From assembly GCF_013386115.1 (NCBI RefSeq), contig NZ_JACAOR010000002.1, positions 568,383 to 632,382 on the forward strand: a DNA stretch of 64,000 nt, written 5' to 3'. A program made the position numbers and the translations under genes. The notes under the pieces are model-generated. The model was not told the DNA's origin and ran no database searches. It saw only the letters and a list, made by a program, of their open reading frames with translations. Below, piece by piece: positions 55,753 through 64,000 of the stretch. Each line of letters opens with the position of its first letter. Position 1 is the first letter of the stretch. Origin of the DNA: Pseudomonas gingeri. Its GTDB lineage: Bacteria > Pseudomonadota > Gammaproteobacteria > Pseudomonadales > Pseudomonadaceae.

Positions 55753-57753
55753 CTAAGGATTCCACTTGTTGGAAAGTGCGGGGCGCACGGTTTTCAGGTC
55801 CGGACTGTTTTCGAGGAAATTGTCCGGGTAGTAACCGAAACTGGTCGCGCCCTTGCGCTTGATCCGTGCCATCCAGTCCGCCAGTTGCTCGCCGTCGATG
55901 TCCGTCGCCGGTTTCTGCCGCCAGTCGCGGGCCTGCAACTCGAACACGGTGCGATCCAGGGCGCCCGGGCGTTGCCCGATCCGCTCGACCAGCTTTTCCA
56001 GCCAGTCGCCCGAATGGCTCTCGCTCTGGCCTTCCATCAACGGCATGGCCATCGGCGCGGTCCAGTCGTAACTGGTGAGGAAGTCATCGAGGTTCTGGGC
56101 GAACCAGGTCTCGCTCTGCGGGTCGATCACCGGCTCGGCGAACAGATTGCGCGCGGTCTGCACCTGCGGCCCGCGGATGGCACGGACCCTGGCGGTCAGT
56201 TCGTGGGTGAAATCGATCAGGTAACGGCTCTTGAAACGGGTCCAGCGCTGGAGTGTCGCCGGGTCGCCACGCAAAACCTCGACGCTACCCGGCAGGCCGT
56301 TGGCCGCATAGGCGCGCAGCGCCTGGGGGCTGGCGTCCTCGAAATCGGAGAGCACGGCGTCGTCGTGATAGAGGACGCCATCGACCGAGGTCAGCCGCGC
56401 CAGGTCCTCGTAGATCTCGCCGATCAGGCGGCGCACCTCGGGGTCGAAGGGCGACAGGCGCCGGTACTGCTCGGGATCCGGGGCCACGTGGCCGGTCGCC
56501 GGGTCCCAGCGGGTCACCCGGGGCAGCCTGGAATCCAGTGCGAAGCTGAGCACCGGCATCCAGGCGAACACCTCGACATGGGCGCGGGTACGCAGCTGCC
56601 AGGCGACACGGTCGAAGATATCCGCGCGGACCGGCAGGTGCCGGTTGGGAAAATACAGCTCGCGTGCCAGGCCATCGCCCTCGGGGTCGGCGAAGGCTTG
56701 CAGAAAGACGGTATTGGCGCCGATGTCGGAAATGCGCTGGACCAGCTTGTCGAGGTTGATTTCCTGACGGACCGGATCCGCGTCATAGACGTTATCCAGG
56801 TCGACATGCACCACGCGCTTGGGCGAGCGCGTCTGCACCGCGACGAGGCTGCTGGCGTAGTGCTCGCCATCGGGATCCGAGGCCACCAGGAACCGCGGAC
56901 TGCTCATCAGCCTGTCGACGCTGTCGAGCCCGTCATCCAGGGTCAGCGCCATCTTGTAGCCCTGGCCGTCGATCACCTTCAGCGCCGTACCGTCGGCGAC
57001 ACCGTAGGGCCAGACCCAGACCCGTGGGGCGTAGCCGGTGACCGCACGGATCTTGTTCGAAATCGCCACCACGTCAGCGCGCATGCGGGCCTGGAAGTCG
57101 GCTTCGCTTTCATACCGGCCGGTGCTGGCATCGTAGCGCCGCGTGGCCGCCGCCGGTTGCTGGTTGCCTTGCGGGTTGGCGACGATGCCCAGGTGGCTGG
57201 CGTCCGTATGGGCGGCGATCTCGACCAGCCCCGAGGCGGAAATCTCCTTGATCTGGGCCCAGGTCAGGAACTGCGAACGCGGACGCAGCTCGCCGGCGAA
57301 GTTCACCGGCTGACCCGCCGGCGTGTCGATCCAGGTCCCAACCGGTGCCAGCAACGCCGGCCAGCGGTAGCTGCGCAGGACCGGCATTACGCGGGTGTAG
57401 AAACTCGCGTAGCCGTCGTCGAAGCTCAACAGCACCGCCTTGGCGGGCAGCTCCGGTCCGCCGCCGCGCGCCGCGAGGATCTGGTCGACGCTGACCGGCC
57501 GATAGCCGTTTTCCCGCAACCACGCCAATTGTTCGAGCAGTCGCTCGGTGCGCACGGCCACCACCGCCTGATCCGGGTCACGGTCCTCGACATCGTGATA
57601 AGCGATGCCCAGCACATGGTTCTTCGGCCAGGGTGCCTCATTGGCCGGCAGCGGGCGCTGCGCCGGCGCGGTGAAGGTCGCGGGAGTCTGGGCGCAGGCG
57701 CCGAGCAGCAACGCTCCCAGGAGAAGCAGGCAACGCATGATCAAAGGCATCAT
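55753..57753 (-). CDS. pgaB: Poly-beta-1,6-N-acetyl-D-glucosamine N-deacetylase PgaB
   Basis: A 666-aa outer-membrane lipoprotein. The signal peptide ends in lipobox LLGAC with Cys20. The N-terminal polysaccharide deacetylase domain has AYHDVED and the metal-binding FDDGY at 111-115, and a pair of histidines in EIAAHTDASHLG. The C-terminal hydrolase-like domain (GHL13) covers about 300-650 (LDNVYDADPVRQEINLDKLVQRISDIGANTVFLQAF, trimmed). It partially deacetylates the polymer before export. Start codons at 57753 and 57750 are adjacent; either is possible. It follows pgaA by 9 bp. Confidence 0.95.
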   Translation of the reverse strand: MMPLIMRCLLLLGALLLGACAQTPATFTAPAQRPLPANEAPWPKNHVLGIAYHDVEDRDPDQAVVAVRTERLLEQLAWLRENGYRPVSVDQILAARGGGPELPAKAVLLSFDDGYASFYTRVMPVLRSYRWPALLAPVGTWIDTPAGQPVNFAGELRPRSQFLTWAQIKEISASGLVEIAAHTDASHLGIVANPQGNQQPAAATRRYDASTGRYESEADFQARMRADVVAISNKIRAVTGYAPRVWVWPYGVADGTALKVIDGQGYKMALTLDDGLDSVDRLMSSPRFLVASDPDGEHYASSLVAVQTRSPKRVVHVDLDNVYDADPVRQEINLDKLVQRISDIGANTVFLQAFADPEGDGLARELYFPNRHLPVRADIFDRVAWQLRTRAHVEVFAWMPVLSFALDSRLPRVTRWDPATGHVAPDPEQYRRLSPFDPEVRRLIGEIYEDLARLTSVDGVLYHDDAVLSDFEDASPQALRAYAANGLPGSVEVLRGDPATLQRWTRFKSRYLIDFTHELTARVRAIRGPQVQTARNLFAEPVIDPQSETWFAQNLDDFLTSYDWTAPMAMPLMEGQSESHSGDWLEKLVERIGQRPGALDRTVFELQARDWRQKPATDIDGEQLADWMARIKRKGATSFGYYPDNFLENSPDLKTVRPALSNKWNP

Positions 57754-57762
57754 CCATCTCTT

Positions 57763-60246
57763 CTAGAAGCGATAAGTAAGGTCGACGGTCAGACGAAGGT
57801 CGCGTTCCCGATCCCCGTCGTACGGTCGGCTGAGCCAACTCACCAGCGCACCGGCGTCAAGGACATCGTTCCAGCTCACGCGCTGGCCGTAGCCCAACAG
57901 GGCCATGGCGTCAGTGGAGTGATCGCGCTGGCTGTAACTCCCCGCACCTACCTGGAACTGCTGGCTCCATACGGTTTCGTAGCGGTGGTAAAGGATGTGG
58001 TTGACGTTCACGGTCGGCAACACACTGAAGTCGGACTTGGGGTTGAAATAGGGGACGTCGTCACTTTTGGTGTTGTGGCTGGTACTGACTTCCAGACCCA
58101 GGTCCACTTGCACATGGGGCGCGCTATAGAGACCTTCGCGGCCGGTGAGCACGGTTTCGATGCGGCGGTTGCCGTCGCTGAAACGCGACGGGGTCACCGC
58201 CAGCTTCCATTCGCGGCTTTCATTGGCCCGCCAGCGCAGGAACGCGCTCGCCGAGTTGGCGCTGATACCGTTCTTCAGCGCGCGCAACGGCGTGGCCGCG
58301 GACAGGCGCTCGAGACTGCCGCCGTATTGCCAGTGATCGTCGATGTCGAGGGCGGCGGCCAGGCGCGCACCTATCTTGTTGCCCTCGCCGTAGGACTGGT
58401 TGGACACCTCGGCTTCCAGGGTCATGTCGCGGGTCCGCCGCTCCACCCCGAGCCGCTGCCAGCGGCGCTGGGCGTCGCCTTCGGTGAACTTGCCGAAGGC
58501 ATACCCGGCACCGGCGAACAGTCGCCAGTCCTCATTGATCGGCGGGCTGTACAGCACCGTCTCGAGACCGTAGTCACGGCTACCGGTGACCGCCCCGGGC
58601 TCGCTGTCCGAGCCACCGCCGAAGCTCTTGCCGGTATAAGCCTCGACCCGCAGCTCAGCCATGTCATGGACGTCGCGCAGGCGTTGCAGGCGCTGCACCT
58701 GGCGGTTTTCCGGAAAGCGTTCGACCAGGTCGTCGGTCAGCGCATCGAGCTGGCGCCACTCCTGCAGATCGAGCGCCGTGTAGCCCTGGGCCACTTCCAG
58801 TCCGCGGTCCCTGGGGGCCAGGGCTTCGGTTTCCTTGTTCAGGTATTCGGCGCGACGCGGCCAGTCACGGGCCAGGTACATCTGCGCCATGGCCACGCGC
58901 AGCCCGATATTACCCGGCACCTGCTCGAACAATGCCTCCAGGCCTTGCTCGCTGTCCGGCACGGCGTTGTCGTAGAGCCCGACCTGGGCATTCAATTGCT
59001 GGGCATCCATCCACGAATCGCTGGGGTTGCCGATGGGCAACCCCTTGAGTTCGACGCGGGGCGACTCGTTTTTTGCCAACGTCTGCGCCACTTCACGGGC
59101 TTCTTGCGGCTTGTCGCTTTCGAGCAGGGCATAGAACAGGGCCGTGGTGTCATCGACCCGGTCGGCGGGGTCCGCGTCCGGCGCCGACAGCACCTGGCGA
59201 TACAGTTGCGTGGCCGTCTCGGGCTGGCGCACATCGAGGTAGGACGCCGCCACCCAGCGCAGGGCATAGGTCGGGATCGTCACGCCTTCATCGATCAGTT
59301 TCTGGTATTCGACCAGCACCTCGGCACTGCGCGCCCGGGCCTTGAGCGCGCCCATGCGGTCGATGCGCCAGCGCACCACGTCATCGCGCGCATCGGGATT
59401 GGAGGCCCAATTGGCGAGCAGTTGCTCATAGTCGGCCAGCGCCCGGTCGGCGACGACGAAACGCTCGCGTTCACTGCGCGAGGCGAACTCCGCCAGACGC
59501 ACGCGCTCGGCCGCCAGCTCGCCTTCGAGGCGCGCCACGGGCAGCGGCCCGATCAGTTGCGGATGGTTGCGGGCCAGGCGCAATGCCGGCTCGGGCAGGC
59601 GCGCACGTTCGAGGGCAAAGAGGTATTCGCGAGCCACCTCGGGGTTGTCCGATGCCCGGAGAAACGCCTGGTCGTACTCGAACAACGCGCCATAGCGGTC
59701 GCCTGCCCGGGTCAGCGCGTAGCCCAATGCCAGGCGCCGCGAAGGATCATCGGGCTGCCGGGCCACCAGCTCGCGGGCACGGCGCACGGCCTCTTGTGGG
59801 TCACCGCCATCGGCCTGGGTCACGGCCAGGCCCAGTTGCGCATCGAGGCTCTGCGGTTCACGGGTCAGCGCCAGGCGATACAGGCGTTCGGCGTCATCCC
59901 AGCGCTTGAGGTTGCGATACGCCCTTGCCGTGGCCGTCAGGGCCGGAACCGGCAGCGTACGGTGCGCGCCACTGGACTCGTAGACCGTCACCACCTCGCT
60001 GTCCAGGCCCGCCCAACCCGCTATCTGCAAGTGGTCGCTGACCTGGCCGGTGGTCTGTTGCCCGGCAGGCAGCTGGCGCAGTTGGCTCAGCGCGGGGGCA
60101 TAGTCACCGTTCCGGGCCTGGCGGATCAGTTGGTCGTAGGACGCGTCGGCGCAGGCCAGGCCGCTCCAGAACAGTTGGCCGCACAGGGCCATCTGAATGA
60201 GCAGGCGAAGATCAACACGAGCAAAAGCAATCGCGGTACGCGGCAT
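57763..60246 (-). CDS. pgaA: Poly-beta-1,6-N-acetyl-D-glucosamine export porin PgaA
   Basis: An 827-aa outer-membrane protein. It has a signal peptide (LLIQMALCGQLFWSGLACADA), a periplasmic helical region of TPR repeats (about 35-500), and a C-terminal beta-barrel of about 290 residues ending LRLTVDLTYRF with a terminal phenylalanine. It exports PNAG. The ATG at 60246 has AAGGAAG upstream; a TTG at 60270 would extend it but includes that site. It is the first gene of pgaABCD. Confidence 0.93.
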   Translation of the reverse strand: MPRTAIAFARVDLRLLIQMALCGQLFWSGLACADASYDQLIRQARNGDYAPALSQLRQLPAGQQTTGQVSDHLQIAGWAGLDSEVVTVYESSGAHRTLPVPALTATARAYRNLKRWDDAERLYRLALTREPQSLDAQLGLAVTQADGGDPQEAVRRARELVARQPDDPSRRLALGYALTRAGDRYGALFEYDQAFLRASDNPEVAREYLFALERARLPEPALRLARNHPQLIGPLPVARLEGELAAERVRLAEFASRSERERFVVADRALADYEQLLANWASNPDARDDVVRWRIDRMGALKARARSAEVLVEYQKLIDEGVTIPTYALRWVAASYLDVRQPETATQLYRQVLSAPDADPADRVDDTTALFYALLESDKPQEAREVAQTLAKNESPRVELKGLPIGNPSDSWMDAQQLNAQVGLYDNAVPDSEQGLEALFEQVPGNIGLRVAMAQMYLARDWPRRAEYLNKETEALAPRDRGLEVAQGYTALDLQEWRQLDALTDDLVERFPENRQVQRLQRLRDVHDMAELRVEAYTGKSFGGGSDSEPGAVTGSRDYGLETVLYSPPINEDWRLFAGAGYAFGKFTEGDAQRRWQRLGVERRTRDMTLEAEVSNQSYGEGNKIGARLAAALDIDDHWQYGGSLERLSAATPLRALKNGISANSASAFLRWRANESREWKLAVTPSRFSDGNRRIETVLTGREGLYSAPHVQVDLGLEVSTSHNTKSDDVPYFNPKSDFSVLPTVNVNHILYHRYETVWSQQFQVGAGSYSQRDHSTDAMALLGYGQRVSWNDVLDAGALVSWLSRPYDGDRERDLRLTVDLTYRF

Positions 60247-60415
60247 CTCGTCAACTTCCTTACGTGGCAACTAAAGCCCGTCGCGTCCAGAAAGCCGTTC
60301 TTGGATGATGCGCATTGGCTATCTGATCAAGAGTCTTTCACGCAAGGTTAGACCAAAAAACAACATGCAATAATTATTCAGATTTCGCCGGGCACCGACG
60401 AGGATGATTGCCGGG
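60247..60415. promoter_or_regulatory. pgaA promoter region
   Basis: A 169-bp gap between the sensor kinase stop and pgaA. It is AT-rich at 60350-60385 (AAAAAACAACATGCAATAATTATTCAG). No terminator with a T run is seen after the kinase gene, so read-through into pga is possible. Confidence 0.45.
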
Positions 60416-62761
60416 TCACTCGCGCAGAACCGCCAATTCGAGGATGAACGTCGTGCCCTGGCCAACGACACTCTGGCAGCGGATCAGGCCGCCATGCCGG
60501 TCGATCACGGCCTTCACCATCGCCAGCCCCAGGCCCAGCCCTTCGCTGTCGTGGGCCGAGGCAAAACGCGTGTAGGGGTCGAAAAGTCGCGGCAGCTCGA
60601 CAGCGTCGATGCCTCGGCCCTGGTCGCTGATGCGGCAGGCCAGCCGGTTGTCCGCCACCGTCACGGCGAGGCTGACGCAGGTGCCGGAAGGGCTGTACTT
60701 GATGGCGTTTTCCAGCAGGTTGAACAGCGCCCGGGTCAGCAGCGCGGCATCGGCGCGGACCAGGCTTTCATCGGCCTCGTCGAGCTGATGACGCAGTACG
60801 ATGCCCTTGAGCTGTGCCAATGGCGCCACCTGGTCGAAGGCATCCAGTACCAGCATGGCGAACAGCACCGGCTGGAACCGGTAGGCCTCCGACTCGGCCT
60901 TGGCCAGGTGCACAAACGCCTCGGTCAGGCCCAGGGCCCGGCGGACCTGTTGTTCGATCTGCCGATGCAGCGGCGCATCCTCGTGCTGCTCGCGCTGCAC
61001 ATCCAGCAGCGCCAGGATCGCCGAATGCGGCGCGCGCAGGTCATGGGACAGAAAGCGCAACAAGGCCGCCCGCTGCTGCTCGGCTTCGCGCTCCTGGCTC
61101 AGGTCCGCAAGGCTGAACAGCCAGCCAACGGCGACTTCATCTTCCGCCGACAGCAGCGGTGCGAGGTCCAGGCGCAGGGTGCGCTGGCGGCTGTCGCGAA
61201 ACTCCTGGCGGGTCAGTGCGGACAATACCGGGCGTGCGCCCCCGTGCAGGTCGGGAAAGCCCAGGCGTGCCAGCACCTCGAGCCAGTTCTCGCCCACCAG
61301 CGTCGCGCCCAGCAGTTCGCGGGCACTGCGATTGGCGAGCAGCACCTGGCCTTGAGTGTCGGTTATCAGCGTGGCGACAGGCAGGCACTCCAGGCCATCG
61401 GCCATGAATCGCCGGGTATCGCGAGTGCGCCCGAGGGCCTGTTCCAGGGCGGCGATGCGACCTTGCAGGACATCGCCGCCCGGGACGATCGGCCGGCGAC
61501 GCTCGGGCAGCACCCTGGGCTCGTCGTTCAACCGGGCCAGCTCCCAGCCGAAGTAGGCCAGCACAGCGCTCAGGCGCCGCCAGTTCCAGATCAGGTAGGC
61601 CAGCAGAAAGCCGCTCAGACTCGCCGCCGGCGACCACCACAGGCCCAGGCGCAGCAGGCCCCAGGCGCCGGCCAGCAGCGCAATCATGCCAGCGAGCGTC
61701 AGCCACAGGGCATGCCGCGCGCGCAGCAACAGGCCGCCCAGCAGCAGGGCCACCGTCGAGACGGACAGCAGCAGGCTCGGCAACGGCGACAACGCGACAA
61801 TACTGCGCTGCTGCAACAGGCCGTTGAGCAGGTTGGCCTGGATCTCCACCCCGGCAGTGGTCCCGGCCTGCTCGGAGACCGGCGTGACATAACGGTCGCC
61901 CAGGCCCGGCGCGGTGGCACCGACCAGGATCAGCCGGTCACGCAACAACTGCGGCGGCACCTCACCGCGCAGGACGCTGATATAGGGCACGCTGGGAAAG
62001 CCGCCGGCACCGGCGACAAAGGGCAGCAGGATGGCGTTGCGGCGTTGCCAGTCCCGGGCTTCGGCAAGGTCCCCGTCCCCGGCACCCGGCATCGCGGGTT
62101 GCCCGTCCGCCGGCAGCGCCATCTGGTACGCCAGCCAGGCCAGTTGCTCACGGGTTTGCCCGGCCGGGCCCTCGCGCAGGAAAAGCCCGCGCACCACGCC
62201 GTCGTTATCCGCCTCGACGTTGATATGGCCGACGGCCCGGGCACAGCGCCGCAACGGCTCGATCGGCTCGATTTCCCGCAACGGCGTGGCAAACCGCGGC
62301 ACACCTTCGCGCAACAGCGGCAGGACCACGTTACCGGCGCGACACAGGGCCTCGGCCAGGTGTTCATCGCCATCGCCGGGACGTTCCGGTTCACTGAAGA
62401 TCACATCGAACAGCACGCCCCGGGGCTGCGCCGCGGCCAGGCGATCCAGCAATCGGGCATGCACGTCGCGGGGCCAGGGCCAACGGCCGAGGGCCTCGAG
62501 ACTGCGGTCATCGATGGTGACCAGCAGGATGCGCGGATCGACCGGCAGCGGATTCAACCGGCTCAGGCGATCATAGAGAAAATGACTGAACGCCAGATTC
62601 TGGCTCAGGGACAGCACGGCGGTCAGCGGCAGCAACAGCAATCCCACCAGCAGCCATTCACGCAGCAGACCACGGAACAGCCGTTGCGCCTGCGTCGGTT
62701 CGCGTGCCTCGCGCCGCCACCAGAACCTCATGGAGGCGAAACGCTCATGAAGGTGAAACAC
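60416..62761 (-). CDS. CHASE2-domain sensor histidine kinase
   Basis: A 781-aa membrane kinase. After an N-terminal helix comes a periplasmic CHASE2 domain of about 260 residues (RILLVTIDDRSLEALGRWPWPRDVHARLLDRL, trimmed), then three helices (about 325-410), a PAS domain (about 450-560), a HisKA domain with the phospho-acceptor in FLSHDLRAPHSAI, and an HATPase domain with NLLENAIKYSP, DQGRGI and GLGLGLAMVK. The given start is a GTG 5 bp after the fecR-domain gene stop; the ATG at 62731 is an alternative and neither has a good ribosome-binding site. No response regulator is in the window; it may lie beyond the right edge. Confidence 0.9.
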   Translation of the reverse strand: MFHLHERFASMRFWWRREAREPTQAQRLFRGLLREWLLVGLLLLPLTAVLSLSQNLAFSHFLYDRLSRLNPLPVDPRILLVTIDDRSLEALGRWPWPRDVHARLLDRLAAAQPRGVLFDVIFSEPERPGDGDEHLAEALCRAGNVVLPLLREGVPRFATPLREIEPIEPLRRCARAVGHINVEADNDGVVRGLFLREGPAGQTREQLAWLAYQMALPADGQPAMPGAGDGDLAEARDWQRRNAILLPFVAGAGGFPSVPYISVLRGEVPPQLLRDRLILVGATAPGLGDRYVTPVSEQAGTTAGVEIQANLLNGLLQQRSIVALSPLPSLLLSVSTVALLLGGLLLRARHALWLTLAGMIALLAGAWGLLRLGLWWSPAASLSGFLLAYLIWNWRRLSAVLAYFGWELARLNDEPRVLPERRRPIVPGGDVLQGRIAALEQALGRTRDTRRFMADGLECLPVATLITDTQGQVLLANRSARELLGATLVGENWLEVLARLGFPDLHGGARPVLSALTRQEFRDSRQRTLRLDLAPLLSAEDEVAVGWLFSLADLSQEREAEQQRAALLRFLSHDLRAPHSAILALLDVQREQHEDAPLHRQIEQQVRRALGLTEAFVHLAKAESEAYRFQPVLFAMLVLDAFDQVAPLAQLKGIVLRHQLDEADESLVRADAALLTRALFNLLENAIKYSPSGTCVSLAVTVADNRLACRISDQGRGIDAVELPRLFDPYTRFASAHDSEGLGLGLAMVKAVIDRHGGLIRCQSVVGQGTTFILELAVLRE

Positions 62762-62766
62762 CGCGG

Positions 62767-63780
62767 CTATTGGGCATGCAACGTCCTGGGCCAGTAGTAG
62801 ATATCGTAGACCCCAGTCTGGCCCTCAAGTCCCTGTTCGTCGAATGCCGACAGCCGCACGTGGTAGAACGCCGCCTGCAAGTCGCTGAACTGGATCTGCG
62901 GCGTGCTGGAAAAACCTTCCTGCTTGATATCGAGGAAGCCGACATCGGTAGCGACCTGCGCACGATAGCGCCGGGCCCCCTCCAGCGGCTGGAGAAACAG
63001 TTGCCAGACCGGCTTGTCACCTCGCTGGCCGTCCTGGCCCAGCAGGCGCGGCGCCGGTAGCAGGTCGGTGGGTTTCAGCTCGCCGCTGCCGCGGATCTTC
63101 AGGCCCTGCCGGGCATTCACCGGTACCGCGGCCTCGGCCACCGCCAGGCGCTTCGCCCCGGCCTTGCCCGGCTCCGTCTGGGCGGGGATACGCCTGACCG
63201 CGACCTGGCCGTCCAGCACTTCGAGCAGCACCTGGCCGTCTTCGCCACGGGTGCGGAAATGCGTACCGCGCACACCGAGCACACCCACCGGGGTCTGGAT
63301 CCGGAAGCGGTCGTGATCACTGGCGCGCTTGATCACGTAGGACTCGACCTGCCCCTGCTCCAGGATCACCTGGGGCACCGCCAGCACTTCATCCAGTTGC
63401 AGGCGTACCTGGGAGTTGGACGGCAGGACGATCCGCGAGCCATCCCCCAGGCCGAGGCTGACAAAGGCATCGGCCGCCGTTCGCACGGCCTCCTGCTCAT
63501 CCACGCGCATGCCCTCTTCCAGGCGGCTCTCCTGCCCCCTGGCATCGAGCTTCCAGGCCTCGCCGGCCAGGTGCAGGACGACCGCCGGCAACGGTTGCGG
63601 ACGGCATTGCTGTTCACGATCGAGATAGGGCGCGCGGGACAGCGCGGGCGCCGCCGATACACCAAGGCCAGGCAGGCCGACAACGACACCGATCAGCCAG
63701 GGAACGAGGCGTTGAAACAGGCCGCTTCGAAACAACGGGCTGCGAAGCAGGGAAAGGGAAGAAGAGGCAAACTCGGTCAT
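62767..63780 (-). CDS. FecR-domain periplasmic protein
   Basis: A 337-aa secreted protein. The signal peptide is near residues 20-45 (LVPWLIGVVVGLPGLGVSAAPA). The FecR domain is at about 70-200 with the core DAFVSLGLGDGSRIVLPSNSQVRL, trimmed, and FRIQTPVGVLGVRGTHFRTR. A C-terminal fibronectin-like beta domain follows (YRAQVATDVGFLDI...FYHVRLSAFDEQGLEG). FecR-CHASE2 gene pairs are common in Proteobacteria, and the FecR protein probably signals to the CHASE2 sensor in the periplasm. It is unrelated to FecI-type iron control, since no ECF sigma factor or receptor is adjacent. Confidence 0.88.
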   Translation of the reverse strand: MTEFASSSLSLLRSPLFRSGLFQRLVPWLIGVVVGLPGLGVSAAPALSRAPYLDREQQCRPQPLPAVVLHLAGEAWKLDARGQESRLEEGMRVDEQEAVRTAADAFVSLGLGDGSRIVLPSNSQVRLQLDEVLAVPQVILEQGQVESYVIKRASDHDRFRIQTPVGVLGVRGTHFRTRGEDGQVLLEVLDGQVAVRRIPAQTEPGKAGAKRLAVAEAAVPVNARQGLKIRGSGELKPTDLLPAPRLLGQDGQRGDKPVWQLFLQPLEGARRYRAQVATDVGFLDIKQEGFSSTPQIQFSDLQAAFYHVRLSAFDEQGLEGQTGVYDIYYWPRTLHAQ

Positions 63781-63896
63781 CGGCTCGGTCGCTCGGACAG
63801 GGAGCAGGGATAAGGACTACGGCACTGAGCCAGGTTTCTCAATCATGCCACAGCGCCCCGCGGCCACCGGACCACACTGTATGTCTTGATATGAAA

Positions 63897-63941
63897 GGAG
63901 TGCCACGGAAAAAATGGCCAAGGGAAGGCATCCCAACCTTC
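63897..63941 (-). terminator. Possible terminator of a gene beyond the right edge
   Basis: On the minus strand GGGAAGG-TTGGGATG-CCTTCCC is followed within a few bases by ATTTTTTCC. It could end a transcript entering from beyond base 64000. The T run is offset from the stem, so the call is weak. Confidence 0.4.
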
Positions 63942-64000
63942 CCTCGACAACGATTCGTGTGGATCCGAATCGCTACCCCTCCGTGGGTCGGACTTGCTCC

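Noticed and set aside
54676..60351. A very long plus-strand open frame of 1891 codons opposite pgaC, pgaB and pgaA
   Set aside because: It is a shadow of high-GC codon use on the opposite strand. It is rich in His, Arg, Gln and Gly, has no domain pattern, and the minus-strand genes have clear family motifs.
62767..63780. FecR-domain protein as an anti-sigma factor for iron uptake
   Set aside because: There is no ECF sigma gene or receptor beside it. It has a secretion signal and pairs with a CHASE2 kinase, which is a different FecR context.

Overview
This window is high-GC Gammaproteobacterial chromosome. Its gene content and repeats point to Pseudomonas, most likely the P. fluorescens group. 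The evidence is: typical Pseudomonas REP/REPIN palindromes (GTAGGAGCCGGCTTGCTGG and GTGGGAGCGGGCTTGCCCGC types); an arylsulfatase that is near-collinear with P. aeruginosa AtsA; DesA, GabT and GabD proteins of the same length and ends as the P. aeruginosa ones; and a gene order that, from memory, follows the PA0156-PA0290 part of PAO1 with insertions and rearrangements.

Layout. (1) 1-4.3 kb: two short-chain dehydrogenases, a divergent LysR regulator and a Gpr/YghZ-type aldo-keto reductase. (2) 4.4-11.3 kb: a TriABC-like RND efflux operon with two adaptors, facing a lone P-loop ATPase. (3) 11.4-14.7 kb: an orphan MetQ, an AAA+ protein of the sigma-54 activator family without its GAFTGA loop, a small serine hydrolase and a triple tandem REPIN array. 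(4) 14.7-30.5 kb: a large sulfate-ester scavenging region. It holds exbD-exbB-tonB, a small avidin-like beta-barrel protein, a TonB-dependent receptor (SftP-like), its divergent LysR regulator (SftR-like), a sulfatase/phosphonate monoester hydrolase, the 2-oxoglutarate alkylsulfatase AtsK, a second paralogous LysR regulator, the transporter AtsR-AtsB-AtsC and the arylsulfatase AtsA. (5) 30.6-34.1 kb: a desaturase with a divergent AraC regulator, a Crp/Fnr regulator and a DUF962 membrane protein. (6) 34.3-44.4 kb: the sulfate uptake genes oscA-sbp-cysT-cysW-cysA, a GGDEF/EAL protein, desA, a PAS-GGDEF protein and a receiver-HDOD protein. (7) 44.6-48.5 kb: gabD-gabT, a solitary RebB-family R-body protein and tRNA-Arg(CCG). 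(8) 48.5-63.8 kb: a 1748-residue toxin-like protein, the PNAG exopolysaccharide operon pgaABCD, and a CHASE2 sensor kinase with its FecR-domain partner.

How it works together. Region 4 reads as a complete outer-membrane-to-cytoplasm route for organic sulfate esters. The receiver is SftP, energised by a private TonB-ExbB-ExbD; AtsR/B/C carry substrate across the inner membrane; AtsK and AtsA release inorganic sulfur. Region 6 handles free sulfate. The most notable observation is a 26-bp imperfect palindrome that occurs five times, upstream of tonB, between sftP and sftR, before the sulfatase, between atsK and the second LysR gene, and between atsR and atsB. It is a good candidate operator for one or both LysR regulators and would define a regulon. 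All identifications come from reading the sequence and from remembered families; no database search was run.
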